DNA of 64,000 bases from Luteibacter yeojuensis (GTDB lineage: Bacteria; Pseudomonadota; Gammaproteobacteria; Xanthomonadales; Rhodanobacteraceae). The translations under genes and the position numbers were made by a program. Positions 16,342-24,156 of the stretch are shown piece by piece; within the stretch, counting starts at the first letter, position 1, and each line of letters opens with the position of its first letter. The stretch spans positions 868,001-932,000 of the forward strand of contig NZ_JAAQTL010000001.1 of the NCBI RefSeq assembly GCF_011742875.1, in the 5' to 3' direction. Below the pieces are notes generated by a model, which had not been told where the DNA came from, did not search any database, and saw only the letters and a program-made list of their open reading frames with translations.

Positions 16342-17139
16342 TCAGGCCGAGAGGAATATCGGCACGCGGCCATGCGCGAGCATGTGACGCGTGGTGCCCC
16401 CGAGCGCCATCTCGCGCAGGCGGGACCGTCCCCACGCGCCCATGACCACGGCATCGGCGCGGGTGGTTTCCGCGCATCCGGCGATGGCCTCCGCCGGCGC
16501 GGCCTTGCCCGCCATTTCGATCCAGTCGCCGACCAGCGCATGGCGCTGGAGCCAGGCGCGGAGGAGGAGGTCGGCGTCGTCCCGGCGCGGGCGGCCCTCC
16601 CGGTCGCCGGCGAGGATCGTGATGTTCCGCGCACGCGAAAGGAACGGCAGCGCCGCGCGGATGGCCCGGGCCGACACCGCCGAGCCATTCCATGCGACCA
16701 GGATGCGCCGCATGGCGGACGGCGCGGCCTCGTCGGGAACGAGGATCATCGGCGACACCCGCGACATCAGCACGCGGGCCAGGAGGCCGGTACCCGCCGG
16801 AATGCCCGATCCCGGCACGTGAAGCCGCCCTATCAGCACGTCGCAAAGACTGGCCCGCCGGACCAGCACGCGCCTGTGCACGCCGCGCCGCACCTCCCAG
16901 GTGCCGTCGATGCCGCGACTGCGGCATGCGCTGGCCCACCAGCCGTGGCGTTCGTGCGCGACGTTCTCCTCGTCCTCCAGCACGAGCAACGGCTCGGGTA
17001 GGGCGATGACGCTCGCATCGAGCGCGATGACCTGCATGCCGGTGAGGTGCGCGCCGAAGCGTCTGGCGAGGTCGAACGCGAAGCGCAGGTGGGCGGTGTC
17101 GCGTTCGTCCGAACGGACGTCGACCAGGAACTCGAGCAT
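16342..17139 (-). CDS. Tandem-domain universal stress protein
   Basis: A 265-residue two-domain USP. Domain 1 (about 1-140) starts MLEFLVDVRSDERDTAHLRFA without the D-G-S loop. Domain 2 (about 145-265) starts RRILVAWNGSAVSARAIRAA and ends with the loop GAWGRSRLREMALGGTTRHML. ATG 17139 is chosen because GGAGA lies seven bases upstream; the frame stays open further upstream but would cross the operator. It is the first gene of the operon with the P-type ATPase, USP and phosphotransacetylase. It is transcribed away from the FNR-type site at 17197-17210, with an imperfect -10 (GAGAAT, minus strand, 17170-17175). Confidence 0.9.
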   Translation of the reverse strand: MLEFLVDVRSDERDTAHLRFAFDLARRFGAHLTGMQVIALDASVIALPEPLLVLEDEENVAHERHGWWASACRSRGIDGTWEVRRGVHRRVLVRRASLCDVLIGRLHVPGSGIPAGTGLLARVLMSRVSPMILVPDEAAPSAMRRILVAWNGSAVSARAIRAALPFLSRARNITILAGDREGRPRRDDADLLLRAWLQRHALVGDWIEMAGKAAPAEAIAGCAETTRADAVVMGAWGRSRLREMALGGTTRHMLAHGRVPIFLSA

Positions 17140-17196
17140 CGCCACGTCTCCGCTGCGGGGGCGACTTCCATTCTCGATAGCTCCGGGTCGGGCATC

Positions 17197-17210
17197 TTGA
17201 TCCCCGTCAA
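17197..17210. promoter_or_regulatory. FNR-type palindrome (TTGATCCCCGTCAA)
   Basis: A site between the leftward USP-ATPase-USP-phosphotransacetylase operon (58 bp away) and the rightward membrane-protein operon (57 bp away). The near-equal distances fit shared control of both. Confidence 0.73.
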
Positions 17211-17267
17211 TGCGCGCCTCCCCCGGCGGCGGTCTGATGCATCCAGATCGCGAAAGGAAATACCGTC

Positions 17268-17981
17268 GTGCCCTCAAGCCTGTCGCTTCCCCGGAACGAC
17301 GTCCCATCCGCCGCTGCGCGGCCCGGCCGGGCGACAAGGCGAGCCTCACGGGGGCTGCCGGCCTTCCTCCTTGTCGCGACGCTGGCGGTCATCGTCTGGT
17401 CGGGTTGGTCGCCAACCGACCGCGGCGACTGGTTGCTCGAAAACGCGCTGGTGGCGGTAGCGATTCCGCTGTTCGTCTTCGGGTATCGCCGCCTGCGTTT
17501 TTCCTCGCTGAGCTATGTGGCGCTGTTCGCATTCCTCTGCCTGCATGAGGTCGGCGCCCACTACACGTATTCGCTCGTGCCGTATCCCCAGTGGCTATCG
17601 TCGATGCTGGACGGCCCGGCCGGCGGATCGCGGAACCACTACGACCGGATGCTCCATTTCGCATACGGGTTCCTCGTCATGCCGGCCGTTCTCGAACTAT
17701 TCGCCCGCCGCGCCGCGCCCCGCGGGTTATGGCGGTGGATCTTTCCGGTGAGCTTCGTGATGTCCCATTCGATGCTTTACGAACTCGTCGAGTGGGGCGC
17801 CGCGCTCCTGTTCGGTGGCGACCTCGGCCAGGCCTACCTCGGCACGCAGGGTGACGTGTGGGACGCGCAGAAAGACATGCTGATGGCGACCCTCGGGAGC
17901 ATCGCGGCCACATGCCTCCTCGCCACGGCGCACCGGCGCGGTTTGCCGGCCGGTCCGGCGAACGAGTCATCGGAACGCTGA
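17268..17981 (+). CDS. DUF2238 / YjdF-type membrane protein
   Basis: A 237-residue protein with about six predicted membrane helices, for example LPAFLLVATLAVIVWSGW (about 30-47) and ALVAVAIPLFVFGYRRL. The family markers are LHEVGAHYTYS, HYDRMLHFAYGFLV and YELVEWGAA, and DVWDAQKDMLMATLG near the C-terminus. The function of this family is not established. GTG 17268 is preceded by AAAGGA. Its TGA overlaps the next gene's ATG by one base (TGATG), so translation is coupled to the MgtC-like protein. It is likely driven by the FNR-type site at 17197-17210. Confidence 0.88.
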   Translation: MPSSLSLPRNDVPSAAARPGRATRRASRGLPAFLLVATLAVIVWSGWSPTDRGDWLLENALVAVAIPLFVFGYRRLRFSSLSYVALFAFLCLHEVGAHYTYSLVPYPQWLSSMLDGPAGGSRNHYDRMLHFAYGFLVMPAVLELFARRAAPRGLWRWIFPVSFVMSHSMLYELVEWGAALLFGGDLGQAYLGTQGDVWDAQKDMLMATLGSIAATCLLATAHRRGLPAGPANESSER

Positions 17982-19270
17982 TGCCATCGGATATCGGCAT
18001 CCTTTCCATCGCACCGCATGTCACCGCGCTGGGGGTGGGGCTGGGGGTGGGACTCCTGATCGGGCTGGAGCGCGAGCGCGCGAAGGGACGCCATCCCAGC
18101 GCCGCGCCGGCAGGCGTCAGGACCTTCAGCATGCTCGGTCTCGCGGGGGTGGTCGCCGCGCTCATCGGCACGACGGCCATCGGTGTGGCGGGCTTCTTCC
18201 TGGCCTTGGTGGTCACGGCCGGTTACCTGCGGAACCGCGGGGACGGAAGCGCCCCCGGCGGCAACGGCACCCCGCCGGGACTCACGACCGAAGTGGCGAT
18301 GCTGACGACCTTCCTTCTCGGCGTGCTGGCGGCTTCGTCGACGGTCCTCGCCGCGGGCCTCGGCGTCGTGGTCGCCACCATCCTCGCGAGCCGGGCGCGC
18401 CTGCATCGCTTCGCACGCCAATGGCTGTCGGAGCGCGAGCTGCACGACCTGCTGATCCTCGCGGTGTCCGCCTTCGTCGTGCTCCCGCTGCTGCCCGACG
18501 TCACGGTGGACCCGTGGGACAGCATCAATCCCCGCCGACTGTGGTGGCTCGTGGTCGCGGTCATGAGCATCGCATCCGCCGGCTACCTCGTGCTGCGGAC
18601 GTTCGGTGCGCGATTCGGACTGGCGATCGCCGGTCTGGCCGGAGGATTCGCGTCGAGCACGGCGACGGTACTCGCGATGGGAGAGCGGGCGAGGGAAGAT
18701 CCGTCGCTGACGACGATCGCGGCGGGCGCGGCGATCCTCGCCAACGTGGGAAGCCTGGCGCAAATGGCCGTCGTCGTGGGATCGCTTGCGCCGGACCTGC
18801 TCTCGCGCCTGGCGTATCCCTTGCTCGCGGCCGGCCTGACGGCGGCCTGCTGGGCCGCCGTCGCGGCATGGCGGGCGGACGCGACGGCCGTGCCGACCCG
18901 GCTCGCCGGCTCCCGGCCTTTCAGGCCGGGAAGTGTGCTCCAGTTCGTCTTCGTCCTTGCCGGCGTGCTCCTGCTCACGGCGATCGTCCGCGCGTGGCTG
19001 GGAAGCGGCAGTCTCCCGTGGCTGATGGTTCCCTCGGGGATCGCCGATATCCACGCCGCGGCCGCCGCGGCCGCGCAAGGGGTGGCGAGCGGTCAGATCG
19101 ACCCGACGCTCGCCGCCGCGTGCGTGCTCATCGCCTATGCTTCCAGCGCCGCCTTCAAATGCGTGCTCGCCTATGCCAAAGGCGGGAAAACGTATGCACT
19201 GCGCGTCGCACCCGGCACCCTCGCCGTGCTGGCCGCCTTCGCCGCGACCTTGTGGTGGACAATGAAGTGA
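17981..19270 (+). CDS. MgtC/SapB plus DUF4010 membrane protein
   Basis: A 429-residue integral membrane protein. The N-terminal domain (about 10-150) is MgtC/SapB-like, with GLGVGLLIGLERERAKG and PAGVRTFSMLGLAGVVAAL. The C-terminal half (about 190-425) is DUF4010, with FGLAIAGLAGGFASSTATVLAMGERA and a final helix. MgtC-type domains are linked to magnesium stress and control of ATP synthase in Salmonella; what the DUF4010 fusion does is unknown. It is translationally coupled to the YjdF-type gene upstream. Placement beside a P-type ATPase operon suggests that ion balance is part of this response. Confidence 0.88.
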   Translation: MPSDIGILSIAPHVTALGVGLGVGLLIGLERERAKGRHPSAAPAGVRTFSMLGLAGVVAALIGTTAIGVAGFFLALVVTAGYLRNRGDGSAPGGNGTPPGLTTEVAMLTTFLLGVLAASSTVLAAGLGVVVATILASRARLHRFARQWLSERELHDLLILAVSAFVVLPLLPDVTVDPWDSINPRRLWWLVVAVMSIASAGYLVLRTFGARFGLAIAGLAGGFASSTATVLAMGERAREDPSLTTIAAGAAILANVGSLAQMAVVVGSLAPDLLSRLAYPLLAAGLTAACWAAVAAWRADATAVPTRLAGSRPFRPGSVLQFVFVLAGVLLLTAIVRAWLGSGSLPWLMVPSGIADIHAAAAAAAQGVASGQIDPTLAAACVLIAYASSAAFKCVLAYAKGGKTYALRVAPGTLAVLAAFAATLWWTMK

Positions 19271-19300
19271 GATGACGAGTCATGCCGTCGGGAGGATCGA

Positions 19301-20302
19301 ATGCACGCCATGGTCCTTGAGCGCGTCGGACAACCGCTGGCGCTCCGCGAATTCGCCACGCCTGTCCCCGGTCCGGGCGAGGTGCTGTTGCGCGTGGAGG
19401 CCTGCGGGGTCTGCCGTACGGATCTGCACGTCGTCGACGGCGAGCTGCCCGGCGTCCGCCCGCCGGTCACGCCGGGCCACGAGGTGGTGGGGATCGTCGA
19501 GGCGCTCGGATCGGCCGATACGGGACTTCAGGTGGGCCAGAGGGCCGGGGTCTGCTGGCTCGGAAGCACCTGCGGAAAGTGCCGTTACTGTCTGATGGAT
19601 ATGGAAAATCTTTGCGATGCGCCGGAGTTTACGGGCTACACCCGTCCCGGCGGGTTCGCCACCCACATCCTGGCGCGTGCCGCATTCTGTGTCCCGCTGG
19701 CCTTGCGCGACGACCCGGTCGCGACCGCGCCGCTGATGTGCGCGGGCCTCATCGGCTGGCGCGCGTTGAAGAAAGCCGGCGAGGGGCGCGCGTTGGGTTT
19801 CTACGGTTTCGGTGCCGCCGCGCACCTGCTGACGCAGGTGGCGGTCGGCCAGGGACGGAAGGTGTATGCGTTCACCCGCGCCGGCGACGACGAACACCAG
19901 GCGTTTGCGCTGGCCCAGGGCGCCTGCTGGGCGGGCGACGCGGATGCGCTGCCGCCCGAACCGCTGGACGCCGCCATCCTCTTTGCCCCGGCGGGCGACC
20001 TCGTACCGCTCGCGCTGCGAGCCGTGCGCAAGGGAGGCCGTGTCGTCTGCGGGGGCATCCACATGTCCGACATCCCCTCGTTCCCATACCGGCTCCTGTG
20101 GGAGGAGCGGGAACTGCTGTCGGTGGCCAACCTCACGCGAAGCGACGCCAGGAGCTACTTCGCGGCGCCCGAACGTTCCAGAATCCACGCCAACAGCACC
20201 ACGTATCCTCTTGAAAAGGCTAACGAGGCGCTGTCGGATCTTCGTGATGGCCGGCTTTGCGGCGCGGCGGTTCTGAGCCCTGACGCGCTCGCTCGAAGCT
20301 GA
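19301..20302 (+). CDS. Zinc-dependent alcohol dehydrogenase
   Basis: A 333-residue medium-chain dehydrogenase. The catalytic zinc ligands are C38 (EACGVCRTDLH) and the H60-E61 pair (TPGHEVVG). The structural zinc lobe is CGKCRYCLMDMENLC, and the cofactor fold uses GFYGFGAAAHLL (G-x-G-x2-A variant). The family includes AdhA-like enzymes that reduce aldehydes with NADH, so a fermentative role is plausible. ATG 19301 follows GGGAGG. It starts 30 bp after the MgtC-like gene, probably in the same transcription unit, and is tail to tail with the BON-domain gene. Confidence 0.9.
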   Translation: MHAMVLERVGQPLALREFATPVPGPGEVLLRVEACGVCRTDLHVVDGELPGVRPPVTPGHEVVGIVEALGSADTGLQVGQRAGVCWLGSTCGKCRYCLMDMENLCDAPEFTGYTRPGGFATHILARAAFCVPLALRDDPVATAPLMCAGLIGWRALKKAGEGRALGFYGFGAAAHLLTQVAVGQGRKVYAFTRAGDDEHQAFALAQGACWAGDADALPPEPLDAAILFAPAGDLVPLALRAVRKGGRVVCGGIHMSDIPSFPYRLLWEERELLSVANLTRSDARSYFAAPERSRIHANSTTYPLEKANEALSDLRDGRLCGAAVLSPDALARS

Positions 20303-20313
20303 CCGAAACGGCG

Positions 20314-20976
20314 CTAGTCGGCGCGCCATTCGATGTGCAGGTTGTCGTGCACTGCGCGCACCCCCGGTACCGCCCAGGCGGCACGCTCGATCGCGCGGCG
20401 CTCCTCGTAATCGCCCACGTCTCCCTCCAGGGTGACGTCGCCCGGCGGCACGACGTCGATGCGGATGCGCGCGGTTTCCCCATCGACGTGGCGACGGAGC
20501 GCTTCCTTGATCTTGTCGCGCACGTTCTCGGATTTGAGCGTCTGCCTGATCTCCACGTTGTTGATCACGCCATGGATGCCCGACAGCCGCCGTACCGCCG
20601 CCTCCGCGGCAAAGCGCTGGAAGTGCCAGTCGACGGTGCCGGTCAGGGTGACCCATCCGCGCGATACCTTCACCCGGATGGCGTCCGTGGGAACGGAACT
20701 GCTCCACGCGAGGATCCTGGCGGCGCGCGTGGCGATCTCGTCGTCGTTGACCTTCGCACTCTCGGCGAGCCGCACCTCGATCTCCTGTGCAAGGGCTTTC
20801 ACGCCCTTGATGCGCCAGACGGCCTTTTCCGCATCCACTTTCTGCGAATAGCTGGGAACGTGCCCGCTGAGAGTGACGACGCCACCCGCGACCGATACGC
20901 CGATGCCGCGCGAATCGATCCCCGGCTCGAAGTCGAGTTCCTCGATGATGTTCTGGCGCAGCTGCATGTCGTTCAT
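20314..20976 (-). CDS. Triple BON-domain protein
   Basis: A 220-residue protein made of three BON domains (about 3-70, 78-145, 150-218), each with the G-hydrophobic-V-T-L-x-G core: GVVTLSGHV, GWVTLTGTV and GDVTLEGDV. There is no signal peptide, so it appears cytoplasmic, unlike periplasmic OsmY. BON domains are thought to bind phospholipids or other surfaces, and cytoplasmic multi-BON proteins of this length are common in stress islands. ATG 20976 follows GGAGAA. Its promoter holds an imperfect FNR-type site at 21031-21044 with a TAGAAA -10-like hexamer (minus strand, 21004-21009). Confidence 0.9.
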   Translation of the reverse strand: MNDMQLRQNIIEELDFEPGIDSRGIGVSVAGGVVTLSGHVPSYSQKVDAEKAVWRIKGVKALAQEIEVRLAESAKVNDDEIATRAARILAWSSSVPTDAIRVKVSRGWVTLTGTVDWHFQRFAAEAAVRRLSGIHGVINNVEIRQTLKSENVRDKIKEALRRHVDGETARIRIDVVPPGDVTLEGDVGDYEERRAIERAAWAVPGVRAVHDNLHIEWRAD

Positions 20977-21030
20977 GGCGGTTCTCCGCTGAAAGGAACT
21001 TTTTTTCTAGCAGAGCGCGACATGCCGATA

Positions 21031-21044
21031 TTGATCCAGGTCAC
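21031..21044. promoter_or_regulatory. Imperfect FNR-type site (TTGATCCAGGTCAC)
   Basis: One mismatch in the outer base of the second half. It lies 55 bp upstream of the BON gene, with the minus-strand hexamer TAGAAA centred 31 bp away, the same geometry as the stronger sites. Confidence 0.5.
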
Positions 21045-21078
21045 GCCGAGCCGGCGCGCGCTGCCCATGCCGTTGTCA

Positions 21079-21092
21079 TTGATACAGATCAA
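21079..21092. promoter_or_regulatory. FNR-type palindrome (TTGATACAGATCAA)
   Basis: A perfect TTGAT-N4-ATCAA site, 48 bp from the imperfect site and 56 bp upstream of the SDR start at 21148. It is the likely activator site of the SDR. Confidence 0.74.
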
Positions 21093-21147
21093 GGGAGCGG
21101 GCACCGGACGCGATCATGCTGGCGCCCTCGGACACGGGAGGTGGGTC

Positions 21148-21906
21148 ATGCATCGCTTGAAGGGAAAGGTCGCGGTGGTCACGGGCGGTTCGATGGGCAT
21201 CGGTGCGGCATGCGCGCGGCGCATGGCCGCGGAAGGGGCCGATGTCGTCGTGGCGGACATATGTCGTCCGGATGCCATCCATGCGCTTCCCGACGGCGGC
21301 CGGATCGATTTCGTCCATACCGATGTCGGACGGGAAGCCGAGGTCGCCGGCGCCATCCAGCACGCGCGATCGATGTATGGACGACTCGACATCCTGGTCA
21401 ACAACGCGGGCATCGCAGGCACCGACAAACCCACTCACGAACTCACGGAGGACGAGTGGGACCGCGTGCAGCGCATCAACGTGAAGGGCGTGTTCTTCGG
21501 GGTGAAGCACGCGATCGCCCCGATGCGGGAGGCCGGCGGCGGCAGCATCATCAATCTCTCGTCCATCTATGGTCTGGTGGGCGCGGCCGACGTGCCGCCG
21601 TACCATGCGTCGAAGGGGGCCGTGCGCCTGATGACGAAGACGGATGCCTTGCTCTACGCGAAGGACAGGATCCGGGTCAACTCGATCCACCCGGGCTTCA
21701 TTCGCACACCCATGGTGGAAGGCTACGTGGCGGGCATGGATGTCGAGGAGGCCGAGGGATTCCAGGCCATCGCCGCCCTGCATCCCCTGGGGCGGCTCGG
21801 AACGCCCGACGAAATCGCCTGGTGCGCCGTGTTCCTCGCCTCGGACGAGGCCTCGTTCATCACGGGGGCCGAGTTCGTCGTCGACGGGGGCTATACCGCC
21901 CGCTAG
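21148..21906 (+). CDS. SDR-family oxidoreductase
   Basis: A 252-residue classical short-chain dehydrogenase. It has the cofactor motif TGGSMGIG (about 12-19), NNAG near 88, the catalytic serine in NLSSIYG and Y-x3-K in YHASKGAV, and ends ITGAEFVVDGGYTAR. The acidic residue after the second strand (VVVADIC) suggests NAD over NADP. The substrate cannot be told from sequence; many relatives are annotated as cyclopentanol or glucose dehydrogenases. ATG 21148 follows GGGAGGTGGGTC. Placed under an FNR-type site, it may help reoxidise NADH. Its stop lies five bases from that of the convergent debranching enzyme. Confidence 0.9.
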   Translation: MHRLKGKVAVVTGGSMGIGAACARRMAAEGADVVVADICRPDAIHALPDGGRIDFVHTDVGREAEVAGAIQHARSMYGRLDILVNNAGIAGTDKPTHELTEDEWDRVQRINVKGVFFGVKHAIAPMREAGGGSIINLSSIYGLVGAADVPPYHASKGAVRLMTKTDALLYAKDRIRVNSIHPGFIRTPMVEGYVAGMDVEEAEGFQAIAALHPLGRLGTPDEIAWCAVFLASDEASFITGAEFVVDGGYTAR

Positions 21907-21911
21907 TGCCG

Positions 21912-24029
21912 TCAGGACTCGCACTCGAAGGCGAGCCATCCGCCCGGCACGACATCGACCGGGCTACCGCATGGCACGACCCTGCCACGCGTCGCCCCGG
22001 TGTCGTCGTCGCTGTCGAGCACGATGCGCCAGGCGCGTATCCCGCGCGGCGCCGGCAGACTGAATGGCAGCGTCGCGTGGCCGGGATTGAGCGCCAGGAA
22101 CAGGCGATCGCGGGGTTTCCCGGGCATCGACGGCCCCGAGACGAGAATGGCCAGTCCTCGCTGCACGCCGTCTTCCCAGGCCGCGTCGTCCATTTCGCGT
22201 CCGTCGGGCTCGAACCAGCGTAAGTCCCTGTCGTCCGCAACATCGCTGGGCGACGTGCCCATGTAGAAGGCGTCGAGGCGGAGGCAGCGCAGCCTGCGGC
22301 GCAGGCTCAGCGCGTCGGCGATCCAGGCACGCAGATCGCGCGCGGGATCGCCCAAGGCGCTCCAGTCGAGCCAGCTCATGGCATTGTCCTGGCAGAACGC
22401 GTTGTTGTTGCCCAGCTGCGTACGCGAAAGTTCGTCGCCCGCGAGGAACATGGGGACCCCGCGCGACAAGGCGAGCGTGCCGAGCATGGCCCGACATCGC
22501 CGGCGCCTCGCCGCGAGCACGCCGGCATCGCGGGTCGGCCCTTCGACGCCGCCGTTGGCACTCAGGTTGTCCCTGCTTCCATCCTCGCCTCCGTAGGGAT
22601 TCGCCTCGTTGTGCTTGACGGCATACGCGGTGAGGTCCGCAAGGGTGAAGCCGTCGTGGCAGGTGACGAAATTGACCCCCATGCCCGGCGTCCGTCCAGC
22701 ATGACCGAAGATGTCGCTCGATCCGGCGAAGCGGGTCGCCAGCGCCCCGCGCGTGCGGGCATCGCCGCGCCAGAACCGGCGGATATCGTCACGGTAACGG
22801 CCGTTCCATTCGCGGATGGGCGTGGGGAACGCCCCGAGTGCGCTGCCGCGGGTCGAGGCGTCCCACGGTTCGGCGATCAGCTTGATGTCGCGCAGTTCCG
22901 GATCGGCCGCTATGGTTCGCCATAGCGCGGCGTTCGCGTCGAACCGGCCTGTTTCCCAGCGTCCCAGCAGTGGGGCGAGGTCGAAGCGGAAGCCGTCCAC
23001 GCCGATCTCGCAGGCCCAGTATCGCAGCGCGGCATGAAAGAGCGCGATCACGGCCGGCTCTCCCGGATCGACGGTGTTGCCGCAGCCGGAATCGTCGACG
23101 TATGCCTCGGCGTCATCCTTCCTGAGCTGGTAATAGGTGGCGTTATCCAGGCCGCGCAAGCTCAGCGTCGGGCCGTTCGCGCCGCCTTCCGCCGTGTGGT
23201 TGAGGACGATGTCGAGGATCACTTCCAGCCCGGCCGCATGCAGCCGGTCGATGGTGTCCACGATCTCTTCGACATGTCCCGAGGCGAGATAGGGGGTGTG
23301 CACGGCCAGCGGGGCGATGGGGTTGTAACCCCAGTAGTCGGTCAGTCCGTGTCTTGCCACGTCTTCTTCATCGAGGAAGCTGGCGATCGGCATCCATTCG
23401 AGCGCGGTCATGCCGAGCTCGCGCCAGTACGCGATGAGGTTCGGATCCGCCAGGGCCGCTATCGTGCCGCGGATGTCCGCCGGTATGCCGGGATGGCGCA
23501 TGGTCTGGCCCTTCACGTGCATCTCGTAGATCACCGTCTCCGTCCACGGAGTGCGTGGCCGGGCAGGGCGGGCCCGTGCCGCGGGCAGGGGCGCGGTCAG
23601 CACGCACTTCGGCACGAAGGGCGCGCTGTCGCGCGCATCGGCGATGCCCGTTCCGGCGGATGGACCCCGCACATAGCCGTAGACGGCGTCTGTCCATTGG
23701 AAGCTTCCGTGCAAGGCTCTGGCGTAAGGGTCGATGAGCAGCTTGTTCGGGTTGAAGCGATGACCATTTGCCGGATCGTAAGGCCCGTGCACGCGCAAGC
23801 CGTAGACGAGGCCGGGCGCGGCGCCTTCGAGGTAGCCGTGCCAGACGTCGCCGTCGCGCGCCGACAAAGGCAATCGCGCGAGCTCGTGCTGGCCCGTGGA
23901 ATCGAACAGGCACCACTCCACGCGCCGGGCATGGCGCGTGAAGACGGAAAGGTTCACGCCACGGCCGTCCCAGTGCGCGCCCAGGGGCTTCGGTGTCCCG
24001 GCGGTAAGAACGAAAGGTGCCACGCGCAT
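21912..24029 (-). CDS. glgX: Glycogen debranching enzyme GlgX
   Basis: A 705-residue GH13 debranching enzyme (isoamylase type). It has an N-terminal CBM48-like domain (about 10-110) followed by the catalytic barrel with nucleophile D350 (GVDGFRFDLAP), acid/base E387 (KLIAEPWD) and the third acid D459 (VTCHDGF). GlgX removes alpha-1,6 branches from phosphorylase-limited glycogen. The start is uncertain: ATG 24029 gives the usual length, but ATG 24062 has a GGGG ribosome-like site and would add MFPCPPRPCDG. It is divergent from the glucan phosphorylase across one shared FNR-type site, so both glycogen-degrading enzymes are likely induced together. Confidence 0.93.
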   Translation of the reverse strand: MRVAPFVLTAGTPKPLGAHWDGRGVNLSVFTRHARRVEWCLFDSTGQHELARLPLSARDGDVWHGYLEGAAPGLVYGLRVHGPYDPANGHRFNPNKLLIDPYARALHGSFQWTDAVYGYVRGPSAGTGIADARDSAPFVPKCVLTAPLPAARARPARPRTPWTETVIYEMHVKGQTMRHPGIPADIRGTIAALADPNLIAYWRELGMTALEWMPIASFLDEEDVARHGLTDYWGYNPIAPLAVHTPYLASGHVEEIVDTIDRLHAAGLEVILDIVLNHTAEGGANGPTLSLRGLDNATYYQLRKDDAEAYVDDSGCGNTVDPGEPAVIALFHAALRYWACEIGVDGFRFDLAPLLGRWETGRFDANAALWRTIAADPELRDIKLIAEPWDASTRGSALGAFPTPIREWNGRYRDDIRRFWRGDARTRGALATRFAGSSDIFGHAGRTPGMGVNFVTCHDGFTLADLTAYAVKHNEANPYGGEDGSRDNLSANGGVEGPTRDAGVLAARRRRCRAMLGTLALSRGVPMFLAGDELSRTQLGNNNAFCQDNAMSWLDWSALGDPARDLRAWIADALSLRRRLRCLRLDAFYMGTSPSDVADDRDLRWFEPDGREMDDAAWEDGVQRGLAILVSGPSMPGKPRDRLFLALNPGHATLPFSLPAPRGIRAWRIVLDSDDDTGATRGRVVPCGSPVDVVPGGWLAFECES

Positions 24030-24080
24030 GCCGTCGCAGGGTCGTGGCGGACATGGAAACATCGGCATCCCCGGCACCGT

Positions 24081-24094
24081 TTGATCTCGGTCAA
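24081..24094. promoter_or_regulatory. FNR-type palindrome (TTGATCTCGGTCAA)
   Basis: The only such site in the gap between glgX and the glucan phosphorylase gene. Its centre is about 59 bp from the glgX start used here and 70 bp from the phosphorylase start, so it may serve both. No strong -10 is visible on either side. Confidence 0.7.
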
Positions 24095-24156
24095 CACCCG
24101 CGTCGACGGATGAAACGACCATGACCGGCGCCGCCACCGCCGCCGAGTGAAGCCGC

